Below, piece by piece: positions 5,336 through 5,950 of a stretch of 5,950 bases of DNA. The position numbers and the translations under genes were made by a program. Source of the stretch: an uncultured bacterium (lineage in GTDB: Bacteria; Bacillota; Clostridia; Lachnospirales; Lachnospiraceae); contig CAMGRE010000145.1 of the NCBI GenBank assembly GCA_946061355.1, forward strand, positions 1-5,950, written 5' to 3'. Below the pieces are notes generated by a model, which made no database searches, was not told where the DNA came from, and saw nothing but the letters and a program-made list of their open reading frames with translations. Within the stretch, counting starts at the first letter, position 1, and each line of letters starts with the position of its first letter.

Positions 5336-5950
5336 ATGCCCTCACAAAAAAGAAGAAAAAATTCCAAAAATCAAACAGAAAAATCCGTCCGGAAGAAACG
5401 GACGGTTCAAAAGGAAAAATCAACTTCAGGAAGAGTGCACAGAAGGAAAGAACGCAGACGTGCCGTCGGAAAAGCGCTGCTATGGATACTGTTACTCTCT
5501 GCGCTGCTTGCCCTGTCGGGTGTGGCAGTATGGTTCTTCACCCTTGACACAATTGATCTGAACGAATACGTGACCGTATCCTATACAGGCTACGACTCCG
5601 CCGGAACCGCCAATGTACGTCTGCGCGATTCCAAAAAATACGGCTACTTCCTGGAATCATCCGAATGTCATCTTACCGGGAAAAACGGCAATTTAAAAAA
5701 CGGCGATATTCTGAAGCTTATCTTTACCTATGATAAAGAACTTGCGAAACAGAACCATCTGCGTGTCAAAACGGCGGAAGGAGAGCTTACCGTCACCGGC
5801 CTGCCGAAGGGAATTGAACTCTCTGCCGATGACATTTTTAAAGGCCTGCATATTACATATGAAGGAATCGCTCCAATGGTGTCCGTAAGCGTATCAAACG
5901 AAAGCACCGATGAATTCCTGCAAAACGTCGCTTATGAAATCACAGACCAA
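5336..5950 (+). CDS. Membrane-anchored protein with repeated extracytoplasmic beta-rich region, partial
   Basis: The reading frame is open from the ATG at 5336 to the window end (205 codons, C-terminus missing), with an in-frame stop at 5312-5314 upstream. Residues 1-46 are extremely basic (KRRK, RKKR, HRRKERRR). One hydrophobic helix spans about 47-69 and should anchor the protein with the rest outside, by the positive-inside rule. The exterior part has DTIDLNEYVTVSYTGYDSAG (71-90), then LKNGDILKLIFTYDKELAK (120-138) and LTVTGLPKGI (151-160). A second IELSADDI...ITYEG...VSV block (160-186) resembles the first. From memory, similar modules occur in Clostridia cell-surface or zinc-ribbon membrane proteins, but I cannot name a family or function. 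The ATG has only a poor Shine-Dalgarno (AGAAGAT). A GTG at 5435 behind AGGA is an alternative start that would shorten the basic tail. It is divergent from hrcA with its own likely promoter. Confidence 0.8.
   Translation, partial: MPSQKRRKNSKNQTEKSVRKKRTVQKEKSTSGRVHRRKERRRAVGKALLWILLLSALLALSGVAVWFFTLDTIDLNEYVTVSYTGYDSAGTANVRLRDSKKYGYFLESSECHLTGKNGNLKNGDILKLIFTYDKELAKQNHLRVKTAEGELTVTGLPKGIELSADDIFKGLHITYEGIAPMVSVSVSNESTDEFLQNVAYEITDQ
5385..5405 (-). terminator. Possible minus-strand terminator-like hairpin inside the start of the divergent gene
   Basis: CCGTCCG (5385-5391) and CGGACGG (5399-5405) form a perfect 7-bp GC-rich stem with a seven-base loop. On the minus strand the hairpin is followed by ATTTTTC, a short T-run. 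It could stop antisense transcription heading toward the hrcA promoter. It also lies within codons 17-24 of the plus-strand gene, so it may be a coincidence of coding or an mRNA structure near the start. Confidence 0.3.

Noticed and set aside
5284..5547. Plus-strand 87-codon frame overlapping the start of the membrane protein
   Set aside because: The overlapping frame from 5336 continues to the window end and encodes a coherent basic tail, membrane helix and beta-rich region. This one stops early and looks random.

Overview
The window carries the class I heat-shock chaperone operon of a low-to-moderate GC Firmicute, most likely a member of the Clostridia and perhaps Lachnospiraceae. The pointers are the order hrcA-grpE-dnaK-dnaJ, a perfect CIRCE operator in front of hrcA, strong AGGAGG-type ribosome binding sites, and a DnaK without the N-terminal insertion typical of Gram-negative DnaK. 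The lineage is inferred from family knowledge, not from a database search.

Layout from left to right. Positions 1 to about 100 hold a short minus-strand open frame cut by the window edge, not recognised and of low confidence. A strong intrinsic terminator at 108-143 ends the chaperone operon. The operon occupies 149-5026 on the minus strand, read right to left as hrcA (about 5020-3992), grpE (3980-3318), dnaK (3275-1395) and dnaJ (1324-149). The gaps are 11, 42 and 70 bases. The dnaK-dnaJ gap holds a 9-bp hairpin without a U-tract. The hrcA promoter (TTGACA, 17-base spacer, TGC-TACTTT) lies at 5136-5164, with CIRCE at 5095-5121 just inside the predicted transcript.

A divergent plus-strand gene starts near 5336 and runs off the right edge. 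It encodes a protein with a very basic cytoplasmic N-terminus, one membrane helix and an extracytoplasmic beta-rich region that looks internally repeated. It has its own sigma-A-like promoter (TTGCCA, 17 bases, TATACT) and a 10-bp inverted repeat at the predicted start of its transcript.

How the parts work together: HrcA represses its own operon through CIRCE and is expected to lose activity when GroEL is titrated by misfolded protein. DnaK, its co-chaperone DnaJ and its nucleotide exchange factor GrpE form the folding machine made by the same transcript. This part is ordinary and intact. I found no undescribed system. The less ordinary signals are the uncharacterised membrane protein and the hairpins around its start.
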